From the NCBI GenBank assembly GCA_011170385.1, contig DUFE01000032.1, positions 1 to 10,605 of the forward strand: a DNA stretch of 10,605 bases, read 5' to 3'. The notes beneath the pieces were generated by a model. It ran no database searches. It saw only the letters and a program-made list of their open reading frames with translations, and was not told where the DNA came from. The first letter of the stretch is position 1, and every line of letters begins with the position of its first letter. The stretch is from Dehalococcoidia bacterium. GTDB taxonomy: Bacteria; Chloroflexota; Dehalococcoidia; Dehalococcoidales; W693. This document shows positions 1 through 6,628 of this stretch, in pieces. The position numbers were made by a program, and so were the translations under genes.

Positions 1-112
1 CAACCTTCGGTGTCAGCGCCTGACTCAAGCCCAGTAGGGCTAACGACGCACCGGCAATTTTAAGAAAGTCGCGTCTTGATGTTTTGGGCGGTCTTAGTAA
101 AAATGTATCCAT
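1..112 (-). CDS. Tat-exported protein, probably [NiFe] hydrogenase small subunit (N-terminal 37 codons only)
   Basis: Partial gene that runs off the left edge of the window. The start is the ATG at 112-110, chosen because AAAAGGAG (125-118) sits five bases upstream; the ATG at 116 would be too close to that site. The peptide begins MDTFLLRPPKTSRRDFLK and continues with a hydrophobic stretch, then LGLSQALTPKV. SRRDFLK is a perfect twin-arginine motif, so the folded protein should be exported with its cofactors. In [NiFe] hydrogenase small subunits the leader typically reads RRDFLK, a short hydrophobic core, then LGLxxxxxPK, which is what is seen here. That family resemblance is the only basis for the name, because no Fe-S-binding region lies inside the window. 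It could instead be another Tat-exported redox protein. If it is a hydrogenase, it would sit on the outer face of the membrane and oxidise or evolve H2. Confidence 0.55.
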   Translation of the reverse strand, partial: MDTFLLRPPKTSRRDFLKIAGASLALLGLSQALTPKV

Positions 113-316
113 TCATACTCCTTTTACCTGGTTAGTGGGTAATTTAGAAACAATAGTTGCTAGATTTAAATGGGCGTGTTTCAGTGTTAGAGAGTGGATA
201 CCTATTGACTATTGTTCATATGCTCTCCTTTCCTTAGTAATTCATAACCATGCCTCTGTCGGTTCGGGTATGAAGGCAAAGAGCATATTCAATTTTTCAG
301 GAAATAGCGGTAAATA

Positions 317-345
317 AACATACCAAATTATTTTTAATAAGTCAA
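317..345 (-). promoter_or_regulatory. Candidate sigma-70 promoter P2 for the Tat-exported gene
   Basis: On the minus strand, TTGACT (345-340) is followed after exactly 17 bases by TATGTT (322-317). Transcription would start near 310, about 200 bases before the ATG at 112. The match to TTGACA-N17-TATAAT is good and the orientation is right for the gene at 112-1. It overlaps the weak hydrophobic ORF at 376-242, so the two cannot both be functional in the simplest reading. Confidence 0.4.
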
Positions 346-426
346 GAGCAATAATACTTAAAACCAATAAAGGCATACTAAGCAAAAATACTAATAACGG
401 CTGTATCGGATAGAAAGCGGGCTATT

Positions 427-518
427 TATCACCTCAATTGGATGGATTTACGAATACTAAGCCAGGTTCTTTGTTTGATTATATCACCTGTGAATTGAAT
501 ATCAATATGTTTGGTGAT
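427..518. repeat. Operator-like repeats around promoter P1
   Basis: The octamer TATCACCT occurs at 427-434 and again at 482-489, and an inverted ATCACC (GGTGAT) lies at 513-518. The copies flank and overlap promoter P1. Inside this block, TTGAATATCAA (495-505) is a perfect palindrome (TTGA-N3-TCAA) covering the -35 hexamer; it resembles an Fnr/Crp-type half-site pair but has a shorter spacer than the usual TTGAT-N4-ATCAA. A transcription factor site is plausible but not proven. Confidence 0.3.
478..505 (-). promoter_or_regulatory. Candidate sigma-70 promoter P1 upstream of the Tat-exported gene
   Basis: On the minus strand, TTGATA (505-500) is followed after 16 bases by a perfect TATAAT (483-478). 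Transcription would start near 471, giving a leader of about 360 bases before the ATG at 112. This is the best promoter match I found in the window. It suggests that the hydrogenase-like gene is transcribed separately from rnf, or in addition to read-through from it. Confidence 0.45.
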
Positions 519-589
519 GAATTTTTGGATTTGGAGGGTGAAAGATCGATTCGCTGTAGAAGAAATCCAGGATGCCGAGCGCGCTGACC

Positions 590-1123
590 CTACCTAATAG
601 CGGCGCTTGCCCCTTTCGATATAAACTCTTCGGCGTACTGGCACCTTTCTCTGCCGGTTATGTTTTCCGCCTGGCTGTAGCTACAACGAAAGTCTATCTG
701 CGTTTCAGCCGGTACGAGCTCGATGAGGTTTCTCACACACTCATCGATGCATAGCCCGCAACCATCGCATTTATCATAGTCTACGGTGGCTATATCTTTG
801 TTGTCTATTGATATGGCTCCCTTGGGGCATATGCCGATGCAGTCTCCCAGCCCGAGGCAGGCATAGGGGCACCTTTTAAAGCCGCCAAGAAGGCGTGATG
901 CTGCCCGGCAGGATTTAACTCCGTGATATTTGAATATAGCCTCTGACATGCCACCGCAGTGTATTACCGCCTTGCAATCCTTTTCTGGCGGTATTTTATC
1001 AGCCGTATCCGGTATTTCTGTGACCTTTTCCCTGTGCGGTAGCCTGGAGTTTGCCAGGTAAATCAATAAGCCGAAGAACAGGCCGATTGCCGTTACCACT
1101 ATAACGATTATCAACTGATTCAT
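590..1123 (-). CDS. rnfB: RnfB, ferredoxin-type electron-input subunit of the Rnf complex (short form)
   Basis: Rnf moves electrons between ferredoxin and NAD+ and pumps Na+ or H+; RnfB is the iron-sulfur subunit that accepts electrons from ferredoxin. The 177-residue product has one N-terminal membrane helix (about residues 3-24). A conserved RnfB core follows, with Cys85/89/95/99 (RCPYACLGLGDCIGICP) and Cys119/122/125/129 (CDGCGLCIDEC), enough for two [4Fe-4S] clusters. RNLIELVP is the usual family sequence after the second cluster. The N-terminal Fe-S domain normally found after the helix (CGxCGxxGC type) is missing: there is no Cys between residues 1 and 49. The additional C-terminal clusters of clostridial RnfB are also absent, and the three downstream frames contain no Cys-rich continuation. 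The start ATG lies two bases after the rnfA stop. This is the last gene of the rnf operon. Confidence 0.9.
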   Translation of the reverse strand: MNQLIIVIVVTAIGLFFGLLIYLANSRLPHREKVTEIPDTADKIPPEKDCKAVIHCGGMSEAIFKYHGVKSCRAASRLLGGFKRCPYACLGLGDCIGICPKGAISIDNKDIATVDYDKCDGCGLCIDECVRNLIELVPAETQIDFRCSYSQAENITGRERCQYAEEFISKGASAAIR

Positions 1124-1125
1124 TC

Positions 1126-1701
1126 CTATACTATCCCAGTGAAGCCGTAGAATGCCATCACCAATAACGCCCCGGTGATAAAAGCTATCGGCAATCCCTT
1201 TAGTGCCCTGGGGCAGTCTGCAAGCTCCAGCCTTTCCCTTATGCCGGACATTATCGCCAGCACCAGGGTAAAGCCAATGCCAGCGCCCAGGGCGGCTATC
1301 AGGCTCTCGATGAACGAGTAGCCTTCGTCGTTGCTTATCAGTATAATACCAAGAACGGCGCAGTTGGTGACGATGAGCGCCAGGTAGATGCCGAAGGAGT
1401 TGTACAGACTGTAGTTCGTCCTCTTCAGGAAGACCTCTATCATCTGTACCAGCGTGGCAATTACCAGTATATACATGATGATGTTCAAATATTCGGCGTT
1501 TAAGGGGGCGAGGACATAGTTGTCAATAAGCCAGCCAGCAACCGATGCAACCAGCATCACTGCGGTTACCAGCACCCCCATATTGACGGCGATACCCAGC
1601 TTCTTGGAGATACCGAAGAAGGGACAGAGCCCCAGGAATTTTACCAGGATGATGTTGTTGATAAGCGCCATACCGATAAATATAGACCAGAGCTCACCCA
1701 T
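1126..1701 (-). CDS. rnfA: RnfA, integral membrane subunit of the Rnf complex
   Basis: A 191-residue multi-spanning membrane protein of the RnfA/NqrE family. It begins MGELWSIFIGMALINNIILV. It carries the family signatures GLCPFFGISKK (about residues 25-35) and VTNCAVLGI (about residues 111-119), whose cysteines lie in half-helices. In NQR/Rnf structures the equivalent cysteines of RnfA and RnfE together hold a [2Fe-2S] cluster inside the membrane. Length and sequence match the family well. The ATG overlaps the end of rnfE by eight bases (ATGGGTGA), which suggests translational coupling. It pairs with its paralogue RnfE to form the ion- and electron-conducting core. Confidence 0.95.
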   Translation of the reverse strand: MGELWSIFIGMALINNIILVKFLGLCPFFGISKKLGIAVNMGVLVTAVMLVASVAGWLIDNYVLAPLNAEYLNIIMYILVIATLVQMIEVFLKRTNYSLYNSFGIYLALIVTNCAVLGIILISNDEGYSFIESLIAALGAGIGFTLVLAIMSGIRERLELADCPRALKGLPIAFITGALLVMAFYGFTGIV

Positions 1702-2308
1702 TCTTTGTCACCCCCGTCCATCGGAATAGCGCCAGCAGCAGCCCGACGACAAGGAAAGCCCCGGCGGGTAGAATGAATATGTATATGGGGTTATCTCCTA
1801 GCCCTGGCAGCGTGAACAAATCGTTACCGAAAATGGATATGCCGCCCGTTCCCAGTATCTCTCTGATCGATGCTATCAGGATCAGCGCCAGAGTGAAACC
1901 GATGCCGATTCCAAGTGCATCGGCAATGGATCGGGATACCTTATTTTTTGAGGCGAAGGCTTCCGCCCTTCCGAGCACGATACAATAGGCTACAATTAAT
2001 GGTAGATAGATGCCCAGGGCGTTGTAGATGGTTGGAATATAAGCCTGGAATAACATATTGGCTACGGTGACAAAGGTGGCGATGATAATAATAAAGACCG
2101 GTATTCTCACCGTACCGGGGATGAATTTCCTTATCAGTGATATCATGGTGCTGGATGCCAGCAGTACAAAGGTAACGGCGGCACTTAAGCCCAGCGCATT
2201 CTCCAGCGAAGTGGTTGTTGCCAGCGCCGGGCACAATCCGAGGGCTAAAACGAATATCGGATTGGAGGTTATCAATCCCTTGATAAATTCTTTGGTAAAT
2301 CCGGACAA
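1694..2308 (-). CDS. rnfE: RnfE, integral membrane subunit of the Rnf complex
   Basis: A 204-residue polytopic membrane protein of the RnfE/NqrD family, paralogous to RnfA. Typical motifs are KGLITSNPIFVLALGLCPALA near the N-terminus and VAYCIVLGRAEAF about halfway; their cysteines match the intramembrane [2Fe-2S] ligands. IREILGTGGI, further on, is also characteristic. The start codon is TTG at 2308-2306. It is supported by AGGAG (2321-2317) nine bases upstream and by alignment of the first residues (FTKEFIKGL) with the family. The gap after rnfG is 29 bases, and the 3' end overlaps rnfA. Confidence 0.94.
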   Translation of the reverse strand: MSGFTKEFIKGLITSNPIFVLALGLCPALATTTSLENALGLSAAVTFVLLASSTMISLIRKFIPGTVRIPVFIIIIATFVTVANMLFQAYIPTIYNALGIYLPLIVAYCIVLGRAEAFASKNKVSRSIADALGIGIGFTLALILIASIREILGTGGISIFGNDLFTLPGLGDNPIYIFILPAGAFLVVGLLLALFRWTGVTKNG

Positions 2309-2337
2309 CCCTTTTTTCTCCTGTATAGTATTAAATT

Positions 2338-2880
2338 TTAATTAAGTAACTCCATCTTTTCCAGTGCCGCTTTTCTGACAATGTTGACCACTCCCATGCA
2401 GCTAATGGTGGCCCCGGTTATGCCGTCCACTTTTCCGTCATTGTTGTATCTCTTGAGGACGCAATCTTCAATCCTCAATTCTTTAAACTGGTCAAAGAAA
2501 TCGCTGTTTACCAACCTATTCCAATACCACCTAGTCTCACGTTGCGATGTTACGATGATATCCTTTATCGTTTCCTTGTCCTCAAGGCCGATTATAATAA
2601 CCATCCTGGGATTGAAACCTATACCTTCTCCATAGAAAGCATGGCCAATCTCACTTCGGCTGCTGTTATATAAAGTATAAATCTCTGTATCCGTATCGAA
2701 GTAATAGAAAGCTGTTTTCGGAAATATTCCCTGAAGCAGTTCCAGCGTCTCTTGGTCCTGCCGGCTTTCCAGCACTGCTTGGGTAATACCTCCCGAGATA
2801 ACGAGAAGGGACACGCTGATAATAATCGCCAGCGTAAGTAGTGCTGTCGGATAAATTTTCTTAAGATGATCGAATTTCAC
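2338..2880 (-). CDS. rnfG: RnfG, covalent-FMN subunit of the Rnf complex
   Basis: A 180-residue protein with one N-terminal membrane helix (about residues 11-30) and an extracytoplasmic FMN-binding domain. The flavinylation motif DGITGATIS is intact at residues 152-160. Thr158 is the expected attachment site for FMN, transferred from FAD by ApbE, whose gene is in the same operon. The domain is otherwise divergent. Family members usually have ETPGLG about 40 residues before the flavin site, and this protein reads ETRWYW at residues 115-120. Cys140 and Cys161 are extra cysteines. The ATG overlaps the end of rnfD by 20 bases. In the complex, RnfG exchanges electrons with the other membrane subunits on the outer face. 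Confidence 0.92.
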   Translation of the reverse strand: MKFDHLKKIYPTALLTLAIIISVSLLVISGGITQAVLESRQDQETLELLQGIFPKTAFYYFDTDTEIYTLYNSSRSEIGHAFYGEGIGFNPRMVIIIGLEDKETIKDIIVTSQRETRWYWNRLVNSDFFDQFKELRIEDCVLKRYNNDGKVDGITGATISCMGVVNIVRKAALEKMELLN

Positions 2881-3847
2881 CCTTTGTTTCCTTTTTGAAT
2901 CCGTACGGCTTCGCTGTGGCGTATCTGTCGATAAGCGGGGTAAGAGCGTTCATTATAAGAATGGAAAAGCAGACCCCCTCTGGCATACCGCCGTAAAGCC
3001 TTATCAGAATTGTTAGTATGCCGGCGCCTATGCCGAAGGTGATTCTGCCCATTCGGGTGATAGGGGTAGTAACGTAGTCCGTCGCCATAAAGAAAGCCCC
3101 CAGCATAAGCCCCCCGCTGAGGATATGAAATATGGCATCCTGCCCCAGGGCGAAGCTGAGGAGTGCCACAGTTCCGATATAGGCTAGAGGGGTCCTCCAG
3201 TCTATGATTTTCAGCACTATCAGCAGGATGCCGCCAAGCAGTATCAGCAGAGTCATGGTTTCGCCCAGCGAGCCGCTGGTATTACCCAAGAAGAGCTCCC
3301 TATATAGTAAGAGCTCATCTGTTTTCCAGGAGAAGGCATCGCTCAAGGGAGAGGCGGAGGTGACGGCATCAAAGCTGAAGCCCGTCGGCGCTACCCAGGT
3401 TGTCATTGCATCAGGGAAGCTTAGCTGTAAAAAAGCCCTACCTGCCAGAGCCGGATTGAATATATTATGGCCCAGACCGCCGAAAGCCTCCTTGGCGATG
3501 GTGACGGCGAAGAACGAGCCCAGCGCCATCATCCACAGGGGTATCGTCGGCGGTAGGGTTAGCGCCAGCAGCAACCCGGTGATAACGGCGCTGCCGTCCA
3601 TAGCGAAGGTTTTTTTTCTCAACTTACGGCAGATATATTCCGACAGCACCGCCGTAGTTACGCTGACGACTATTACAAGAATGGCGTTGTAGCCGAAATA
3701 GTAGACGCTGGCTGCAGTCGGTATCAGCAGGGCAAGCACCACGGTGTGCATTATCCTAGTGGTGGATATCCCCTTACGTATATGCGGAGATGGGAAGACC
3801 GGAGGCGCCTCCGGGTTCGCTTCCTTGTTACCTTTATTCTGTGGCAC
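2861..3847 (-). CDS. rnfD: RnfD, membrane flavoprotein subunit of the Rnf complex
   Basis: A 328-residue polytopic membrane protein of the RnfD/NqrB family. Family signatures include AFGGLGHNIFNPALAGRAFL (about residues 121-140) and GGMPEGVCFSILIMNALTPLID near the C-terminus. RnfD normally carries a covalent FMN at a Dxx(S/T)(G/S)AT motif. Here the motif is DAVTSASPL (residues 160-168), so the acceptor position, residue 166, is Ser and not Thr. Serine has a hydroxyl group and may still accept FMN, but this is unusual. The first 25 residues are a hydrophilic, proline-rich leader before the first helix. The ATG at 3847 overlaps the end of rnfC by 14 bases, and the 3' end overlaps rnfG, as expected of one translationally coupled operon. 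Confidence 0.94.
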   Translation of the reverse strand: MPQNKGNKEANPEAPPVFPSPHIRKGISTTRIMHTVVLALLIPTAASVYYFGYNAILVIVVSVTTAVLSEYICRKLRKKTFAMDGSAVITGLLLALTLPPTIPLWMMALGSFFAVTIAKEAFGGLGHNIFNPALAGRAFLQLSFPDAMTTWVAPTGFSFDAVTSASPLSDAFSWKTDELLLYRELFLGNTSGSLGETMTLLILLGGILLIVLKIIDWRTPLAYIGTVALLSFALGQDAIFHILSGGLMLGAFFMATDYVTTPITRMGRITFGIGAGILTILIRLYGGMPEGVCFSILIMNALTPLIDRYATAKPYGFKKETKGEIRSS

Positions 3848-5051
3848 TGTCTGCCTTTCTGGCGAGCTCTGCCTTGGCTGTTCTTATATACTGCAATAAA
3901 GGTATGTTCGACGGGCAAACGTAGGCGCAGCAACCGCAGTTAAAACAATCATCTATATAGTAACGGCGGCAGTCATCGTATCTGCCGGCTCTGGCGTATC
4001 TGGCGAGCATGGAGGGCTCCAGCCGCATTGGGCATACCTCAATACACCTGCCGCATCGGATGCAGTCCTGCTCCTTTGCCGGTTTGCTCTCTTTCACCAG
4101 CAGGCAGCTGGTGCCCTTGGTAACCGGGGCGCCGGGGTTGGGTTGTGATACGCCGGTCATAGGTCCCCCGATTATAATCTCGACGGCTTCGCCTTCGATT
4201 CCACCGCAGTAGTCTAGAAGGTCGCCAAGTGGAGTACCCAGTCTTACCAGCAGGTTTTTAGGGTTTCTAATGGCACCGGTTACGGTTACCACGCGCTCGA
4301 TAAAGGGCTTGCCTTTGACGACCGCATCATATATGGCCTTGACTGTGCTGACGTTGTGAACAATGACACCGATGTCGCAGGCACGCCCATTTATGGGTAC
4401 TTCCCTGCCCAGCAAGACCTTGATAAGCATTTCCCGGGCACCTATCGGGTACCTTGTTTTTAAAGGGGCTATCTTGAAACAATCGTTATCGTCCATTGAT
4501 GCTATCAATCCATCCATGTGTTCGATGGCGTCGCTTTTATTGTCCTCTATGGCGATATATATGTTGTCCGGGGCTACCACCTTTTTAACAATGTTCAAGC
4601 CGGATAGTATCTTATCGCCGTATTCCAGCATCGCCCGGTGGTCGGTTGTGATATACGGCTCGCATTCGCAGCCATTCAGGATTATGGTGTCTATAAAAAC
4701 GCTATCGGGAATCGTCAGTTTGGCATGAGAAGGGAAAACGGCTCCTCCCATGCCTACGATGCCGGCTTCCCTTATTCTTTTAATTATTTCTTCTGCAGAA
4801 AGCTCATCGGGGTTGGTAACGGCATTCAATTTTACCCATTCATCTTTGCCGTCGGAGGTTATAACTATAGCCTGCTTGTGCCGGTCGGTGCTTGGATCGA
4901 TAAGGGTTATAATATCGGAAATCTCACCAGATAAAGTGGCGTGAACAGGAGCCGAGATAAACTCCTCGGAATCGCCTATTTTCTGCCCGGTTAAAACTCT
5001 ATCACCCTTCTTCACCAGGGGTTGACACGGCGCTCCCAGATTCTGGCTCAT
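3834..5051 (-). CDS. rnfC: RnfC, NADH-side soluble subunit of the Rnf complex
   Basis: RnfC binds NAD(H) and FMN on the cytoplasmic side and carries two [4Fe-4S] clusters. The 405 residues from ATG 5051 include GIVGMGGAVFPSHAKL (98-112, nucleotide/FMN-binding loop), NGCECEPYITTDHR (126-139) and a middle SLBB-like region. Two cluster motifs lie near the C-terminus, at Cys330/333/336/340 and Cys369/372/375/379. The ATG used here falls inside a conserved segment: the codons just upstream encode IEPAPLPQKVIIS in the same frame, matching the usual RnfC N-terminus. The true protein is therefore probably about 446 residues, but no ATG, GTG or TTG is available further upstream (see 5052-5174). It is the first rnf gene, directly after apbE. 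Confidence 0.93.
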   Translation of the reverse strand: MSQNLGAPCQPLVKKGDRVLTGQKIGDSEEFISAPVHATLSGEISDIITLIDPSTDRHKQAIVITSDGKDEWVKLNAVTNPDELSAEEIIKRIREAGIVGMGGAVFPSHAKLTIPDSVFIDTIILNGCECEPYITTDHRAMLEYGDKILSGLNIVKKVVAPDNIYIAIEDNKSDAIEHMDGLIASMDDNDCFKIAPLKTRYPIGAREMLIKVLLGREVPINGRACDIGVIVHNVSTVKAIYDAVVKGKPFIERVVTVTGAIRNPKNLLVRLGTPLGDLLDYCGGIEGEAVEIIIGGPMTGVSQPNPGAPVTKGTSCLLVKESKPAKEQDCIRCGRCIEVCPMRLEPSMLARYARAGRYDDCRRYYIDDCFNCGCCAYVCPSNIPLLQYIRTAKAELARKADSATE

Positions 5052-5174
5052 AGAGATTATAACCTTCTGTGGCAGCGGAGCTGGCTCTATCGGGCTCCGG
5101 GCGGTAACTCTGCAATCGGGTAATTTTATCCCATAGCGAGAGCCCCTCTTTTTAAGCTTGACGTCCGTTTTTAT
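5052..5174 (-). other. rnfC: Probable missing 5' part of rnfC, in frame but without a normal start codon
   Basis: The rnfC frame stays open from the ATG at 5051 back to a TGA at 5183-5181. Translated, it gives KLKKRGSRYGIKLPD, a short linker, then IEPAPLPQKVIIS, which closely resembles the conserved start of RnfC proteins. The only candidate initiators are non-standard: ATA at 5174-5172, three bases after GAAGG, or a CTG further down. If one base were removed from the A5 tract at 5172-5168, TTG at 5184-5182 would become the in-frame start. A sequencing error, a real frameshift or a rare start codon would each explain this. Confidence 0.7.
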
Positions 5175-5215
5175 ATACCTTCAACTTATATATATAAATA
5201 TGCTATGGCAACCTG

Positions 5216-6229
5216 TTATTCCGTTGGAAAGCCGCTGGTGCGGTAGCTGTTCAGGTTTTTATCGATGATCAGCGCTTCGGTATCGGGCAAATTTTCAATC
5301 AACGCCAGGGCTTCATCCTTACCCATCACCATGCAGGCGGTCGCCAGGGCATCGGCAGAGGTGGTATTGCCGGCAAGAACGGTGGTGCTGGACAGGTCGA
5401 CAGGTGATAATCCTACCCTGGGGTCGATGATGTGGTGATAGCGGTAGTCGCTGGTAAAGGCGGCTTCGTAGTCGCCGGATGTGGCGATGGCGCCGCCGCC
5501 AGAATTGATTATCTGGCAGTAGCCGTTGTTTCTGGGATTGGCTACGCCTATCTTCCACGGGTCGCCGTCCTGGCTGGTGCCGCTCAGTGACATATCGCCG
5601 CCGGCTTCGACCATCACATTATCGTTACCTCTATCTTTCAGCAGGCCGGCTGCCATGTCTACGATATATCCCTTGGCGATGCTGTCCAGGGTGATACCGG
5701 CGCCGGTCTTTGCCAGGGTTATGTCCTTACCGCTGATATTGATCATCCGGTAATCCACGAGGCTTTTAACCTCTGCGATGTCGCCAGTGGATGGCGGGGT
5801 GTTATGTTTTTGAAAGCTTTCGCTGTTTAACTCCAGCATCGGCAATACGGTAACGTCGAACGCACCGCTGGTTAGCTCGGCATATTGCACGGACTTCACC
5901 ATCACCTCGACAAGCTCGCCGGAGGCATTCATTATCTGCCCCGTCTTATTTAGGCGGTAAAGCTGGCTGGTAGGGTCAAAGCGGCTCAATATACCGGATA
6001 GACGGTTTATCTCGGTGAAGGTGCTCCGTACCATATCTTCAGCCCTGCCCTCATCGGTATCGATCACCTTGATGGTGATAAAGGTGCCCAGGAGGGCTCT
6101 GGTTTCGGTATATGCTTTAAGTTCGGGCTCTACAAGTAGCTCTTTTAAGGTAATGCCACCGACGGCAAGGATGCCGGCACCGATGGCGGTGATGCGTATA
6201 AAATCGCGACGAGAAAGTTTTCCTTTCAT
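5216..6229 (-). CDS. apbE: ApbE, FAD:protein FMN transferase with Tat leader
   Basis: ApbE splits FAD and attaches FMN by a phosphoester bond to Thr/Ser in RnfG- and RnfD-type proteins, outside the cytoplasmic membrane. The 337-residue product begins MKGKLSRRDFIRI followed by a hydrophobic core (about residues 12-32), a twin-arginine signal. There is no lipobox Cys, so it may stay anchored by this segment or be released. ApbE signatures follow in order: LLGTF (47-50), LSRFDPTSQLYRLN (81-94), SGAFDVTVLPML (121-132), LDSIAKGYIVD (181-191), VEAGGDMSLSG (207-217), AIATSGDYE (247-255), HHIIDP (265-270) and SADALATA (291-298, Mg2+-binding region). The length is normal. It heads the operon, about 40 bases before the extended rnfC frame, so its targets are very likely RnfG and RnfD. 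The nearest purine-rich ribosome site (GGAGG) is farther from the ATG than usual. Confidence 0.95.
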   Translation of the reverse strand: MKGKLSRRDFIRITAIGAGILAVGGITLKELLVEPELKAYTETRALLGTFITIKVIDTDEGRAEDMVRSTFTEINRLSGILSRFDPTSQLYRLNKTGQIMNASGELVEVMVKSVQYAELTSGAFDVTVLPMLELNSESFQKHNTPPSTGDIAEVKSLVDYRMINISGKDITLAKTGAGITLDSIAKGYIVDMAAGLLKDRGNDNVMVEAGGDMSLSGTSQDGDPWKIGVANPRNNGYCQIINSGGGAIATSGDYEAAFTSDYRYHHIIDPRVGLSPVDLSSTTVLAGNTTSADALATACMVMGKDEALALIENLPDTEALIIDKNLNSYRTSGFPTE

Positions 6230-6628
6230 ACCGGTTTTATTTCCCCCCTCCGTTTTTACGTTTGTTTATGCACATCTTTCAACCCGTGACCATTTGCCTT
6301 TCTGTTGGAGTGTTGGTACAGATAGGCAGACCGGATATTAAAACAAGGTTATTAAGAAACGGGGTTATAAGCCCAGAGGTTTTATTAGGTCCGTGCGTAT
6401 TAGTTGTTCGATTGTACATTGCTACGGGTCATGCATAATCAAAGCTGTTGGCAAAGACTATAATTCATATAATAATATATATAATACTTATAAAAAAATA
6501 TGAGTAATAATATAAATATAGCCTAGCATAAACCCGTATTATGATGCAATACTAATATACAATATAAAAAACTATAAAGACATAATGATATAGAGCTTAT
6601 ACGGCAGCTTTAGCGGGGTTGTTTGAGG
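6230..6628. other. 399-base AT-rich intergenic region, probable control region of apbE-rnf
   Basis: No gene is supported on either strand. The part from about 6455 to 6600 is extremely AT-rich, with runs of TA and A/T steps, unlike the coding DNA on both sides. Closer to apbE, a loosely repeated GGTTWTWA element occurs at 6347-6354, 6363-6370 and (as GGTTTTATTA) 6378-6387. I could not pick one convincing -35/-10 pair on the minus strand, and I see no strong terminator hairpin after the regulator gene that ends at 6629. Its position between a DNA-binding regulator and apbE makes it the likely promoter and operator region of the rnf operon. Confidence 0.5.

Larger units (their letters stand above)
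113..589. other. 477-base gap between rnfB and the Tat-exported gene; long leader with possible mini-ORFs
   Basis: No gene of normal size is supported here. Two promoter-like elements and a set of short repeats are listed separately. Reading on the minus strand, a 44-codon ORF at 376-242 would encode a very hydrophobic peptide starting MPLLVLSIIALDLLK and ending EPTEAWL. It has no ribosome site before its ATG, and its frame stays open upstream only to a TAG at 425-423. Immediately after it, a strong AAAGGAG (231-225) precedes ATG at 219 and a five-codon ORF (M-N-N-S-Q, stop at 204-202). These may be leader peptides, decayed coding sequence or chance in AT-rich DNA. I see no convincing terminator hairpin after rnfB. 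Confidence 0.4.

Noticed and set aside
84..317. Plus-strand ORF of 77 codons in the left gap
   Set aside because: It overlaps the well-supported start of the Tat-exported gene on the other strand and resembles no known family; chance ORF in AT-rich DNA.
572..754. Plus-strand ORF of 60 codons over the 3' end of rnfB
   Set aside because: It is antisense to the conserved RnfB Fe-S region, has no recognisable motif and no convincing ribosome site.
3204..3692. Long plus-strand ORF (162 codons) opposite rnfD
   Set aside because: It is the complement of a strongly conserved membrane protein gene; such shadow frames are common and it shows no domain of its own.
5186..5197. Palindrome TTATATATATAA between apbE and rnfC
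   Set aside because: It is a low-complexity TA run and would often arise by chance; there is no -35 partner or repeat that would support a regulatory role.
6455..6600. AT-rich tract as a replication origin or attachment site
   Set aside because: I found no DnaA-box cluster, no flanking direct repeats, and no integrase or replication gene nearby.
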